NCBI GenBank assembly: GCA_036927565.1
Contig: JAYESD010000001.1
Location: forward strand, 287,877,560-287,941,559
Direction of reading: 5' to 3'
Source: Tuctoria greenei
Taxonomy: Eukaryota; Streptophyta; Magnoliopsida; Poales; Poaceae
DNA length: 64,000 nucleotides
Notes under the pieces: generated by a model
What the model was told of the DNA's origin: nothing
The model's input: only the letters and a program-made list of their open reading frames with translations
Database searches by the model: none
Shown: positions 1-12,200 of the stretch, in pieces
Layout of the letters: every line of letters starts with the position of its first letter
Numbering within the stretch: position 1 is the stretch's first letter
Program-made: the position numbers and the translations under genes

Positions 1-246
1 CTAGAAGATGATCTCAAGAAGGAATTTCCCTATCTCTTCTCTTCCGCGTCGAATCTCGAGGGTGAGATTCATTTTAAGGGGGGTAGGTTTGTAACACCCT
101 CATTTTCATGCATCATGCCCTACATGCACTCATATACATGTTTAACATTAACCCATAACAAGAGGAGCAAGTTTAAAATTGATTCAGAGCATTTAAAATT
201 GATTTGGAGCAAAACCGCACTTAAAACGCAGGAAAGTGCGGACTAG
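1..246 (+). CDS. Ty3-gypsy pol C-terminal tail (partial)
   Basis: Frame 1 is open from the first base to a TAG at 244-246. It reads LEDDLKKEFPYLF followed by EGEIHFKGGRFVT, which looks like the end of a plant chromovirus (Tekay/Del-like) integrase region just before the 3' LTR. The first part lies outside the window. The frame continues past the polypurine tract into the LTR, so the natural stop may be the one inside the LTR or an older stop may be lost. The lineage call rests on the motif, the long LTR and the position next to the polypurine tract. The catalytic domains are not visible. Confidence 0.65.
   Translation, partial: LEDDLKKEFPYLFSSASNLEGEIHFKGGRFVTPSFSCIMPYMHSYTCLTLTHNKRSKFKIDSEHLKLIWSKTALKTQESAD
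73..88 (+). promoter_or_regulatory. Polypurine tract of the long-LTR gypsy element
   Basis: A purine run (AAGGGGGGTAGG) lies directly before the LTR start TGTAACACCC at 90. This is where plus-strand DNA synthesis starts in LTR retrotransposons, so the LTR that follows is the 3' LTR of a plus-strand element. Confidence 0.75.
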
Positions 247-558
247 TCCGATTTTACTGAGGACTAGTCCGATTTCTCTCTGACTAAAAACGGACTTGTC
301 CGTTTTTGCTGCGGACTAGTCCGATTTTGGCTCTGGAACCTTTCGGACTTGTCCGATTTTGTGCGGACTAGTCCGATATTCCATGAATCCTTGAAAATTT
401 GCTAAGTCCCTGGACTTTTCCGGACTAGTCCGGTGTTCCAGCGGACTTGTCCGTTTTCCTTTCTGACTAAGATCAGACTTGTCCGATTTTTGGCCAGACT
501 TGTCCGATTTTCTCTCTGGACGACTTCGGACTAGTCCGGTCCTGTCCGGACTTGTCCG
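239..558 (+). repeat. Array of 12-bp palindromes CGGACTAGTCCG / CGGACTTGTCCG
   Basis: Twelve copies lie at about 239, 260, 291, 312, 344, 364, 421, 442, 474, 495, 527 and 547. They are spaced irregularly by about 20-57 bp. Some are perfect palindromes (CGGACTAGTCCG); others have TT in the centre (CGGACTTGTCCG), and a few have one mismatch. Two more lie at about 1091-1122. Many are followed by GATTTT, and one by GATTTCTCTCTGACTAAAAA. The array is in the U3 part of the LTR, upstream of the TATA box. The same motif and spacer recur in the unrelated SIRE element from 49505 onward. Confidence 0.95.
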
Positions 559-726
559 ATATTTCGTGACTCCGAGATTGACCTTTTGTTTTACGACTTG
601 TTTCTTGGGTTTCACGTTAAGTGGGCCTAGGGACGTCGTGCCTAACTCTTTTAGAGCCCGTGTGGGACTCTAAACCGGCCTCTACTCGTCCCAAAACTCG
701 AAATCCATCTAACCCTAGCCTCCACC

Positions 727-737
727 TCTATATAAAC
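727..737 (+). promoter_or_regulatory. TATA box of the gypsy LTR
   Basis: CTCTATATAAAC lies inside the LTR, about 640 bp from its start and downstream of the palindrome array. It is the likely core promoter at the U3/R border. Inference from position and consensus only. Confidence 0.6.
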
Positions 738-3002
738 AGCTCCACCCCTTGGTTTGACATCTATTTGCCACTTTTCCACCCACCCAAACCCTAGTTCGTG
801 GGGAGCCACCATCAAGGAGGGAGGAGAAGATCCCAAACAAGAAGAAGAAGAGGAGGAAACGAAGGAGGATCAAGATCTCCACCAAGTTTCGTCCTTCACC
901 ACCAAATCATCTCCAAGATCATCACCAACCCTAGATCATCAAGATCCAAGTGTTACCTCCAAGTTTCTTGGTTCATTGGAGTTCTAAACACCTGGTATAC
1001 CTTCTATTCTCTTTTCCTTATGTGAATTCAACCCCTAATCTCCAAATTCACGTCGATCTAGAAAACCCTAATCTGCTGATCTCGTCAAGTGCGGACTTGT
1101 CCGGTCCCTAGCGGACTAGTCCGATCTTTCTGGTTAAATTGTGTTGAATTAATTCTAAAATTCGATCTAATCGAATCCAAACCTGTATAAACTTGTTATA
1201 ATCTATTAGAACTAGTAAGTAATCTTTAAAAGCAATCTAGTAACAAGTTCTACCTTGCATTTGCATCAATCATGCATGTCATGACATATTGAGTAATATT
1301 TGTGCACTCTTTGATTGTGTTTCTTGTCTTGTATGTTTATTGTGTGGATTAGACGGATTTGCGCTAGAGAGTGCCACGGAGGATCTACAACATCAAGAGT
1401 TTGAAGGCTTTGACCCTAATCAACAGCAAGAGCAAGGCAAGTGTCCTTGAAGCATATTGATCCTATTTTTTTAAATAAATGTTTGTTTGCAAAACTGCAT
1501 GCTTTGTCAATTTGATGGGAATCCTATGGTAGGAAGTTTACTAGATTTGTTTAACCACCCTTGTCACCTGGAATTTATGGTAGAGAGTCGGGAAGGATTT
1601 TTACCTTTTGCTTCGCTTAATCAACTGGGATGGAAACAACTATATCACTCAATTTAATTATGCATGGATGAGATTATGGTTAACATGAACTGGTTAAACA
1701 TGGTATGGTAATGGATGATCTAAGTAAGCCTGGTATGTGGATGGGTTGGATGTTATGGTGGTTTGCTTGCTTTAGATCTAAGGACCGGTTCATGCGAGAA
1801 TAAGCCAGGACTACAGTGCCACCACGAGGCCAAGTATGGGTGCGGCGTAGCTGATTAATTAGGGCTTTGCTAGTGCTGTTTGGACCATTGTGGATGCTCG
1901 GGGAAGGGGTAGTCGGTTTGGGTTTGTTGATGATTGGTGGGACTACCCTGGGATCCGAATTGCTCAAGAGGGGGCCCTTGGTTGAAGATGTGCTCTGCGG
2001 GAGACATCGCCACCGGCGAAACCTCAGTGGGGTCTAAATAGGCTAGTAATCCCTTTGTAAAGGCTATTTTGTGATCTCTTGGCCACACACCAACGGAAGT
2101 GTGTAATGTGACCGACGGGTCATGGGCATAAGGGAGGTTCTTAGTCGCCGAAGGGTGATGAAATCACGATCACGTGGGTAAAGAGGTACAAACTCTGCAG
2201 AGTGTTAATTAAAACTATCATGATAGCCGTGCTCCCGGTTATGAGCACCTGGACAACTTCCATGATTAGAGGCAAATTGGAATTTGGGATGGTCATGGTT
2301 TGGTAATGGTTATGGATTAATCTCTGGTAATGAATATGGTTATTGGCAATGGTGAAATCTGGAATTTTTGATGATGGTAATGAATTCAGTTTGGTATTAT
2401 GGTATTACTTATGATTATGATGGGTTTACTTCACATACTTATACTATATTGCTTTTCAAACGTTTTAATGTACTTTTCAGCACTTTACCATTATTATTGT
2501 CGTCATTTGAATCAGCCACATGTCATACTTTCCACACTTGCTGAGTACGACATGTACTCACTCTTGCAATCCCCCACCCCAACAGTTGCAGGTCAGGATT
2601 GGGAGTTTAATGGCGATAATGCGGAGTTCTAGGCCGTGTCTACCGTCAGCTTTGCCTGTGGTGTCGATTGGAGCTGCGCATACATACCCTGTCGCTTATG
2701 TTGCATAGTTGCTTAGTTGCTTAATTAGTTTATTTCCGCTGCATTAGTTGAACTTGTCATTAATATTCATTAGGGCTTGTATTCGAGGATAATATAGCTT
2801 GTGTAATAAAATCTGGATAATCAATCTTGTCTTGTGGTGATTTTCTGTATACTCCTTTGTGATTGCACTCGTATATGTGTGATGAACATCCTGGGCACAC
2901 ATATGCGTTAGCTTGGTTCATTTTCGGAACCGGGCGTCACAGATCTGTTGCCACAAATCAGCAAACAGTTGCATTTGGACCGTAATGCAATGAAACAGAA
3001 TC

Positions 3003-3247
3003 GTTGCATTAGGATGTGTTGCCACGATACTCTGGTTCGTGGCGTTACAGCTTTATTACCACGGAACACAATTGTTGCATTAGGATTTGTTGCCACGAAT
3101 TACTGGTTCTTGGCGTTACATCTTTATTGCCATGGAACACAGTCGTTGCATTAGGATCTATTGCCACGAAATACTGGTTCGTGGCGTTACAGCTTTATTG
3201 CCACGGAACACAGTCGTTGCATTAGGATCTGTTGCCACGAGTCAACA
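3003..3247. repeat. 71-bp tandem repeat, CACTA-1 left subterminal region
   Basis: About 3.4 tandem copies with exact 71-bp spacing start at 3003, 3074, 3145 and 3216. Each begins GTTGCATTAGGAT and contains TTGCCACGA and GGTTCGTGGCGTTACA. Such arrays are binding sites for the CACTA accessory protein in related elements. The flanks 2942-3002 and 3248-3300 hold partial copies and no gene. Confidence 0.9.
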
Positions 3248-3345
3248 AACAGTTGCATTTGGACCGTAATAAATAACTGAAAAATAAATGTCGGGTTCGG
3301 ACGGATGAATTCATTGTGGAGCTACATGTCACGTACTTAATTATA

Positions 3346-6300
3346 CTAAAAATTATCATCTTCGTTGTCGTCCCCCCACAATGGAGCTACATGACCATCA
3401 TTGGTATATGTATCGTCGTCGTCATCGTCTTCATTTTCTGGTGCGACTCCATCTACCTCAAACCAATCACCTGACGTTGTCATTATAAGAGTGGAAGCAT
3501 CGCCGCTGGCTCCCTCAATGTCATTCCTAGCCCATGCGGTCGTATCCTCATTATTGATATCATCAGTAAGCAGATCATCATGAAATGTCTCAGCCTCCAT
3601 CGTCTCAGTCATATTATTTTCACTGTCTCCAGGGGGCATGGCAAAAAGGTTCCGTGGCTTCGTTTTAACAATTGTAGCCCATTTAGGATGCTTCACACTT
3701 GGAACATAAAAAAGTTGTTATGCTTGGGTGGCTAGAATGTAAGGCTCATACTGGAATCGAAACAGAGTAGTGTCAACATCTATCATTCCGTATTGATCCT
3801 TTTTGTAGCCTTTGCTTTGGTTCTGAATGCTTCCAAAAGGCCGATCAAACCATTCACACTGAAATAACAGAACCTCTTGATTTTTTTCAAAATCAACAGC
3901 AATGATTTTCTTGATTACTCCAAACCAATCATGATTAGTGCCCCGAACAACAATACCACTATTTTGGGTCCATAAATCTTTTTCCACATTTGCAGTTTGA
4001 AAGAAGAAGCCATTGATGAATAACCAACTAAAAAAACGTGCCCGACGATCAGGTCCTCTAGATAATGCATACAGATAATCGGTTGCTTTGCCTTCTTTGT
4101 GTAATGTCGTAATCTGTACACATTAGTATAACAGGGGTTATCGACGACAAACCAATTTCAGAACACATATTTGTTCAATATTTCATCAAAGTGCAAACTT
4201 GCATGTACTTACTCGTTTCTGAAACCAATCAACAAACTCATCTCTATGGCGTTTATCAACATCACGAGAATGAATCTTTTTCATCTCTTCAATATGCTCA
4301 TTGAAAAGGGTACTAAATGAAATTAGCCATCTACAATAAGCCATATATATAGTATACAACATCTGAGTTATACGTTATTACTTGATCCATGGAGCGGCCT
4401 CTTCAACGTTAGTAATAAGATAATGCCTGATGTTATGTAGTTCCACCATAGTAAGTTGGTCCCATTTATACCCTTTTTTAGAATTATCAACTTCTGTAAA
4501 TATGTTAGAATTATCAACAGAAGGTTCATTTGTAGCTGCAGCTTCATGACGTTCTGGCCTATTATGCTTGGTGCTGTTGTTATCCAAAAACTGACTACAA
4601 AAAGTCATACACTCTTCGGCAATATATCCCTCAGCTATAGAACCCTCCGGGTGAGCTTTGTTATGTACATACCTCTTCAATGTACCAAGGTACCTCTCAA
4701 TTGGATACATCCATCTGTAAGAAACAGGTCCACCCAACCGTGCTTCTTCGGCAAGATGGGTTGGAAGATGTACCATGATATCGAAGAAAGCGGGAAGAAA
4801 CAACATCTCAAGCTTACAAATTGTTTCAGGAATTTGTTTGCTCATCTTGTCCAAATCTGGTTCTGCCAATTCTTTAGAACAAATTCCAGAAAAGAATGTG
4901 CTAAACTCAATTAAAGGTGCAACAACCTTTTCAGGCAATATGTTACGTATTGCAATAGGAAGGAGCTTCTGAAATATAATATGACAGTCATGAGTTTTTA
5001 GACCTGATACCTTACATGCTTTTATGTCCACACATCTCTTGATGTTTGAGGCATAACCATCGGGCACCTTCACATTCCCCAAAAACTTGCACAAGGTGGT
5101 CTTCTCATCTTTGCCCAAAGTATATAATGCTGGTGGGAATGTGTACTTTCTCTTTATGAACTTCGGATGTTGATTTGGCCGTATACCCATATCCTTGATA
5201 TCAAGACGAGCTTGTAGACTATCTTTTATTTTACCATCCATAGCAAGCAATGTCCCCAATATGCTATCACAAATGTTTTTCTCAATGTGCATGACATCCA
5301 AGTTATGCTTAGCAATGTCTTCCAATAAGGGAGGTCGAAAAATATACTTTTCTTCTTCCAATTATGCCATCTATTTTCCTTGATGTGCTTTCTCTTATTA
5401 TTCGTCGGTCCAAAACTCACTTTATCAAAACACTCGTATTGTTGGAGTACTTCGTCACCAGAGAGTGATGTTGGAGCCTCTCTATTCTCTGCCTTGTTGT
5501 TGAAAGAACCTTTGTTTCGATGCCATCTGTGATCCTGAGGTAGGAAACAACGATGACCCATGTAACAATGCTTTCGTCCATATTTCAACCAGAAGGCGTC
5601 AGTGTTTATATGGCAGTATGGACATGCTAGCTTCCCTTTTGTGCTCCATCCACATAGCATTGCATATGCTGGAAAATCATTTATTGTCCACAATAAAGAA
5701 GCTCGCATGACAAATGTCTCTTTCTTTAAACTGTCATATGTTTCAACACCATCAGACCATAATTTCAATAGCTCATCAATCAAAGGCTGCAGATACACAT
5801 CAATGTTGTTTCCAGGTGACTTTGGCCCAGGAATTATCACTGACATCACCCAATAAGACTGCTTCATACACAACCAAGGTGGTAGATTATAAGGGATTAG
5901 AATCGCAGGCCATGTAATGTAAGAAACATTCATTACTCCAAAAGGATTGAAACCATTAGATGCTAGCCCAAGTCTTATGTTGCGAGGATCAGATGAGAAA
6001 TTTGGGTGAATGCTATCAAAATGCTTCCATGCTTTCGAATCGGCGGGATGGCATAATATTCCATCATCAGTACGACCTTCTTTGTGCCAGCGCATGTTTG
6101 ATGCCGTTGATTCTCCCATATAAAACCTTTGTAGACAGGGAATAAGAGGGAAGTAATGTAGAACCTTGCGTGCTATAAGCTTCTAGGATTTTCCACAAGG
6201 TAAAGCCTCTCTTGCATCCCCAGCAGTACTATTTTTCCATCTTAATTCACGACATTTTGGGCAACTATTCAGTAGAGAATAGTCCTTCCGGAATAACACA

Positions 6301-6977
6301 CAGTCATTGACACATGCATCGATCTTTTGGTAGTCTAGCCTGAGGTCACGAACAACCTATTGAAGTTTATCAAGTGTATTAGGAATGCAGTGGCCCTTTG
6401 GAAGCGCAAATGAGAATAGTTCAAGAAACATCTTACAAGCTACTTTGCTCATACCAGTTAAACACTTTATCTTGTAGAACCTAACAATGTAGGATAATTA
6501 AGTCAGCTGCGAACAACCTGGATACAACTCCTTTTTGGCATCAGTTAATAAGTCATAGAATTTCTTTGCATCCCCAGTTGGCTCCTGCTGGTTTATAGCA
6601 TTTTCTTGATCATCAACATCTGCTGAAGTACCACCATGAGCAGTGCCTCTAAGTAGACTGGACAACATATTTTGCATAGCACCATCATCAGAAATTATCT
6701 CCTCATTATTTGCTGATTCCTCAGCAATATTTTCCTGAACTCGTATTTCTCCATGGTGTATCCAACAAGTATAATCCAATAACATACCATTTCTGAGCAG
6801 GTGTAAATGAACTCCCTTGCATGTCTTGTGGCAAATATTACGACATATCGTGCAAGGACAAGGCATAGTTCCTCCTTCACGAGTGCCCTGAAATGCAAAA
6901 TTTAAAAATGACTTCATTCCATCCTGCCACTCCCTCGTATGTCTGTCTTTTCCCATCCATGTCTTATCTTCTGACAT
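3346..6977 (-). pseudogene. CACTA-1 TNP2-type transposase, broken
   Basis: Reading from 6977 toward 3346, the domains are in canonical order. First is an N-terminal transposase-associated domain (6977-6498, with CPCTICRN). A linker with a CPKC zinc-binding pair lies near 6260. The Transposase_21 core follows (about 6119-5000, WHKEGRTDDGILCHPADS...). Then come a DUF4218-like part (4970-4378), a DUF4216-like part (about 4080-3718) and an acidic tail ending at 3346. In-frame stops lie at 6498-6500, 6357-6359, 6183-6185 and 3718-3720. A one-base frameshift lies near 5310, between LPYWK and KHNLDVMH. The usual LASDGFNPFG motif reads LASNGFNPFG (codon at about 5955-5957), so a proposed catalytic Asp is lost. 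It would act in the nucleus to excise and insert the element, but this copy cannot. Confidence 0.88.
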
Positions 6978-7078
6978 CGCTTCCTATAATTCAATCAGCC
7001 ATCAGCCAATCTGTAAGAGGATATATGTACAAGAACACATTTCGTGAGCAATTGTACCTAGCTGTTGTTACTCCATGC

Positions 7079-7415
7079 GCTGCGGCCGATGGATTCTCCT
7101 ACAAGTGTGGCGGCCGGCGGATGCTCCTCCAAGCGTGGCGGCCGGCGGTTGGTCCTCCAAGCTTGGCAGCTGGCGGATGCTCCTACAAGAGTGGCGGCCG
7201 GCAGATGCTCTTACAAGCGTGGCGGCCGGCGGATGCTCCTCCAAGCGTAGCGGCCGGCGGATGCTCCTCCAAGCGTGGCGGCCGGCGGATGCTCCTCCAA
7301 GCGTGGCGGCCGACGAATGCTCCTCCAAGCGTGGCGGCCCGCAGATGCTCCTACAAGTGTGGCGGCCGACGGATGCTCCTACAATCGTGGCGGTCGGCGG
7401 ATGCTCCTACAAGCG
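7079..7415. repeat. 28-bp GC-rich minisatellite
   Basis: About twelve tandem copies of a 28-bp unit (GTGGCGGCCGGCGGATGCTC plus CTCCAAGC) lie just upstream of the TNP2 start codon. Because 28 is not a multiple of 3, all three forward frames read the same 28-residue repeat in rotation. This creates long but probably meaningless ORFs. It is followed by a short GCAG-type microsatellite at about 7522-7540. Confidence 0.9.
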
Positions 7416-8450
7416 CGTTGCAGAAAGGGGGCCGGCATTGCGGGTCGAAGGGTATCGTAATAAAATATTATTTTGTTTCTTATTTTCCTTCTTTATTCAG
7501 CGTGACAAAAATTTCCCACCGCAGGCAGGCAGGCAGGCAGGACGAAAAAGCTGGGGCGCTTGTTATTTGTGGGCTGAAACTGCGCTGATTCACTTTATAT
7601 GATGAGTAAAGGGGGGCCGATTTGGGGACAAGGGGGGCCGCTTGTTACTTGTTTGGGGACAAGGAGGAATCTTGCCTTTTTAAAGGACCCACATTTAATC
7701 AAGAATATTAATTAAGAAGAAGTAAATATCTTCACAGACGTTTTGGTACTTAATAACCGTCAAGGAAGATTTTTATCTCAGTCGGGTATTACTTACCAAC
7801 GGTCTGAGATAATGCCCGATATTGTTCTTCAGTTTCCTTATCCCTTGCTTCTTTTTTATTTAGATTCCAATATAAATACTCAAACATGTTTAGATTCTGC
7901 AAATTGTGTCCAAATTATATGATTCTTTCTTCTACATTTGTATAAAATTAACATCTACCACCTGAACAAAAAAAATTAAAACTTGTATAGCTGACATTGT
8001 AATGTTTTGGTAAATATCAAATTAATTTCTACTCACATTTATTCACATTTGTGTATCTCATAAAAAGAAAGATCCTTCACTCAAATTTGTTTGTATGAAC
8101 ATATTTGTATCATTTATACATGTATGAATTTTGTTAATTTTTTTTAAAAGCATTCCAACATGTCAAACTTCAAATTATCTATCATTCTAACTAAATGCTC
8201 ATATACATATGAGGCATTCATCAAATTATGAACACACATTGATTCAAAAAAAAATTAAAAAATCTGAAAAAAAATTAATAGAGGTTGGTATGATGAGTAA
8301 AAATGTCCACTGAAAAAATAAATGAAAAAAGCATTATATTCATCAAGGTAGAAAAATGAAAAATAGCATTTGTTGTATGTTTTTTATGTTCTGACCAATT
8401 TCAAATGATTTATGAAGTGAAATTTAATGGTAACCTTTACATATCAATAA
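7416..8450. other. AT-rich spacer with no gene
   Basis: No coding region is seen. The stretch holds a first copy (from 7672) of a block repeated at 8471, then about 650 bp of AT-rich DNA with no recognised motif. Confidence 0.6.
7672..7810. repeat. Direct repeat copy 1 (CACTA-2 end-like)
   Basis: The block starts TTGCCTTTTTAAAGGACCCA and is nearly identical to 8471-8600 for about 70 bp, then diverges. Both copies carry CACTA-type subterminal words (GGTACTTAATAACCG, ACCAACGGTCTGAGATA). The spacing is 799 bp. It may be a fragment of a related CACTA end. Confidence 0.85.
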
Positions 8451-8470
8451 TATTACAAGAAAGTGGAATT

Positions 8471-8700
8471 TTGCCTTTTTAAAGGACCCACATTTAATCA
8501 AGAATATTAATTAAGAAGAAGTAAATATCTTCATAGACGGTTGGTACTTAATAACCGCCTGAGAAGATGTTTATCTCGGATGTTACTAGCCAACCGCCTA
8601 AGATAATTTTATCTTCTCAGGCGGTTGGTAAGTAAAACCCGCCTGAGGTAACCATCTTCTCAAATGGTCGGTACTTAAAATCCGCCTGAGAAAATTGGAG
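8471..8700. repeat. CACTA-2 left subterminal repeats
   Basis: This is direct repeat copy 2, followed by several inverted copies of GGCGGTTGGTA / TAACCGCCTGAG. It is the typical structure of a CACTA end, next to the promoter at 8701. Confidence 0.75.
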
Positions 8701-8712
8701 TTTATATATACC
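8699..8712 (+). promoter_or_regulatory. TATA box of the CACTA-2 gene
   Basis: GAGTTTATATATACC follows directly on the subterminal repeats and precedes a leader of about 500 bp before the first ATG at 9215. The layout matches CACTA promoters set in their end repeats. Confidence 0.5.
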
Positions 8713-9214
8713 CTCGGCAGCCAAGTGTTCGCCCTCGTCACTTCCAGGTAGGCTGCCGAGCTTCGCCCTAGTAACTTCCAGGTACGCCCTCATCGCTGAA
8801 AAAGAGTGTCTCTTCTCGCCTGCAGCTACCTCGCCTCGCCTCACCTCACCATCCAAATCCAAGTGCCACACTTTGTGATTCTTGATACTAGAAAAAGGCT
8901 GGAGGATTTGCTTTTTGTCCCTTGTTTGATCAGTTATAGGTTCGAAGCTAGGCGCCGTCTAGTAAACCTCAAGAACGTGGTCGCCACTCTGAACGAAGCT
9001 AGCCTATTTAGAATAAGAAGATAAAATTACCATTGCTGGTGAGCAACTTTAACATGCTTGTCACCCTCGCAATGTATAGGAACCTTTTGGTCAGTCGCCT
9101 TAAACCCTAGAATGCCTTATCAAATCCTAGAATGCTTCCATCTTTTTCTTCATGCAACACTTCATTTAGAGTTAATATGCCATTTATTAGATTTTTTGTC
9201 TTATTAGTTCTAGC

Positions 9215-12200
9215 ATGGAAAGCTCTAAGAAGACTGGTCCTGGTAGTAACAATAAAGAAGACAATATGGAGTTTACTGACTCCAGCAGTTCAGGCTCCTA
9301 TCACGGTCCATCGAATCCTTTTCCGAATATAAAAATTAAAAAGACTTAATTGGATCTAGACCCGGAATATGATCCTGCCGACGAGGTATGGATCACGAAT
9401 CTTAACTTCAGCAGTTCAAGTTAATGTTGGTTGTCAAGTATACGAAGTCTTATAATTTTTTTTCTACCTAGATTAATCGCGAAGACAATGAGGTGACATC
9501 GGCTCCTAAAACCGCAGAAGGTTCTCCAATGGATGAATCCTCAACCTCACTCAAGCGGAAACGGGGGCAACAAGGTCCCAATAAGTGTCCATTGGACCGC
9601 ATCATGTACATAACAAGGGTCGGTCCAGGTGGGCTTCCCCAAGAACCACTGGATTCAGTTACCAAGTACCATAATGCATGCGTTTTTCTTGTTAGGGAGG
9701 TTGTGCCGATCACAACCGAGAATTGGAGGAAATTACCCGAGCAAACCAAGAATGAGTTGTGGGAAAGGATAAAGAAATAATTCAAGTTCCCGAAAGGCAC
9801 AGAAGAAGCTGTAAAGAAAGCAACATTGGTCTCTTGCGGTAAGAAGTTTCGATGCTGGAAGAGTGAAATGAATGCTTATGTTAAGGCCGATAAGGTCCCT
9901 AGCCCGAGGAAGATGGGAAAAATCACACAAGCTCAGTGGCAAGAGTTTGTTCGTCAAAAGAGCACACCTGATGCTAAAGCTCTAAGTGCAACTAGGTCAG
10001 AGCTTGCAAAAAATAACAAATACCATCATCGCTTGGGGTCTGCTGGATATGCCCCCAAAGTCCAGAAATGGAATAAGATATTAGACGAAATTACCAGTAA
10101 GGGCAATCCTCACCCATTAGAAGGGTGCGATGAGCAAACTCAACGTTGGGTCTTTGCTCGGTCAGGTTTGACCAGCGAGGGCAAACTTGAAAAGCCCGAC
10201 TCTCTGAATGAAGTAGAGGATAAAATGAAAGAAGTAATTAAAAAGCAACAGAAGGGTCTCTTCAAGTCGAAGAGGGAGAATGACCAACTTACCGCTATCT
10301 TAGGAAACCCTAAACACAGCGGACGGGTTCGAGCGGTCTCTTCTCAAATGTCTTGGCTAGATTGTTGCCCTAAAGATAAAGACACATATAGAAGATGTGA
10401 GGAGTTTAAGAAAACACTTGATGAAACGATTGCTCAAAAGGTCAAAGAAAATATGCAAGAAATAATGGAACAACTTAGACAATCGGGACAATTAGTGGCA
10501 CCGAGTACAGTGATGGTTCCGGTGCAAAAGGAGCAATCAGTATCTCCAACTGCCTACCCTAGCAGCGTTGGTTCCGTGCCAGGCTCAGGGTCAACCCATA
10601 AGTTCCCTGTTGATGATATTGCTAACGACAAATCTTGTCGTCTTCTTGTCCTGATAGGCAGAGCAGGGAACAAAACCAAACAGGTTGCCACTGCTATGGC
10701 AAAGCCTGATCGTGACTTCAACGGGAAACCACTTCCGTTGTATTATGCTGTGGTGCAAGTTCTTCAGATCATTGATAATGATTATGAATATTATGAAATA
10801 GACCACGTCACACCTAAGGGGATCGCGACTCAGGGGCAGGCTATCAACCAATTAATCCTTTAGCACCGACGCGATATCGTGTTGGACGATGAGCCAATTT
10901 CTAGCCCCGTCGCATCTCCAAATACTGCAACCCCATCTACTAAGGCGAAAGTGCATGAAGATCCACTCCCAGTCCAGGAAGATCCACTCCCCCTATGTCT
11001 CAGGAAGGATGATATCCAAGAGCAACAAGTTGGACAACAGCTTCAAGCAGTACCAGAGCAAGCTGTTGGTAGTAAAGAGCAACCAGTTGAGCAACAGCTT
11101 GAAGTAGTACTAGAGCCAACTGCTGGGAGTAAAGAGCAATTAGTTGAACAACAGGTTCAACAACAAGCCAGTGTCCAACTTCCGATGACTACTCCTCGAT
11201 CATCAGTGCCTATCAAAGTTACCTCATATGAAAATAAGAAACCTTCATCAGAAGTGTCAAAATATTTGGAAACTATGAAGGAAAATATTATAAAATCGAG
11301 TGCATCTCGTTCTTCTCATGAGCCATCATTAGGAGATATCGAGGAGTGGGAAGAAGACGGTGTCATGTATAATCGACAGACGGCTTTAGTTAAACCAGGA
11401 GTTCCAATATACAAGCTTGAGGATGTTCCTCCTGAATTTAAGAATGGGAAGCCATTCATGACATCCGTATAACTTAGCAAACAACCCGTCCAGCTCAGAA
11501 GAATGCATGAGTGGTACATCCTTGCCAGCGCAAAATATGGTCTTAATTGCGTCACATTTCGTATTCCAAAAGAAGCATTCTGGAGCACTGGAGTGGATAG
11601 ACGAGTCATTTTTCTTGAAGAGTTGCATACCCTTTTCCATCGGGGCATGCTCGAAATCAACCTGCTGCTCGTCTGGTGCTTGTAAGTGCTCTAATATTTT
11701 GTATTTGCTTTTCTTGCTACACGCATACGCATTTCATGAGATTATAACAATTTTGGACTTCTTCAATACGATGCAATACATGGATAATGAAAAGTTGGAG
11801 CGCAAGACAGGTATCCTTGACCCTACTAGGATTGCAAAGGTGCTATTCGACGTCCAGGTGGATCAAGACTCAGCACAGTTCAAACACATGAAAAGAAAAG
11901 ATTTTCAAAAAGCAATCGCAAAACTTATGAAGGATAAAAGGACAGAAGTTGCAGCTTACATAGGACATGCGATGTTTAACTTTGTTAGAGACGACAAGGA
12001 CCTCGTAAAGGCTCCATACCACTTCGAGTAAGTTCGACACATGACATTTAAATAGCAATTATTGGTAATTGTTAACACGTGTGTTTGTATGTTTGCAGTA
12101 ATCACTACATAATGATCTTTATCAAGCCAACGTAGGGAATGGTAACAATCTTGGACTCGGCCGATTTCTCACCAGATCGTTACAAAGATTTCCTTTCCAT

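Larger units (their letters stand above)
90..2941 (+). mobile_element. 3' LTR of long-LTR Ty3-gypsy element
   Basis: The LTR starts TGTAACACCC at 90 and ends GGGCGTCACA at 2941. These are imperfect inverted ends with TG...CA termini, giving a 2852-bp LTR. It follows a polypurine tract and a pol tail. A TATA box lies near 727. Downstream is GATCT, which restores a repeat unit of the CACTA element (TTAGGATCTGTTGCCAC), so GATCT is the probable target site. Only the 3' end of the element is in the window. No convincing gene is seen in the LTR; short ORFs at 1680-2088 and 2399-2708 have no recognisable domains. Confidence 0.8.
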
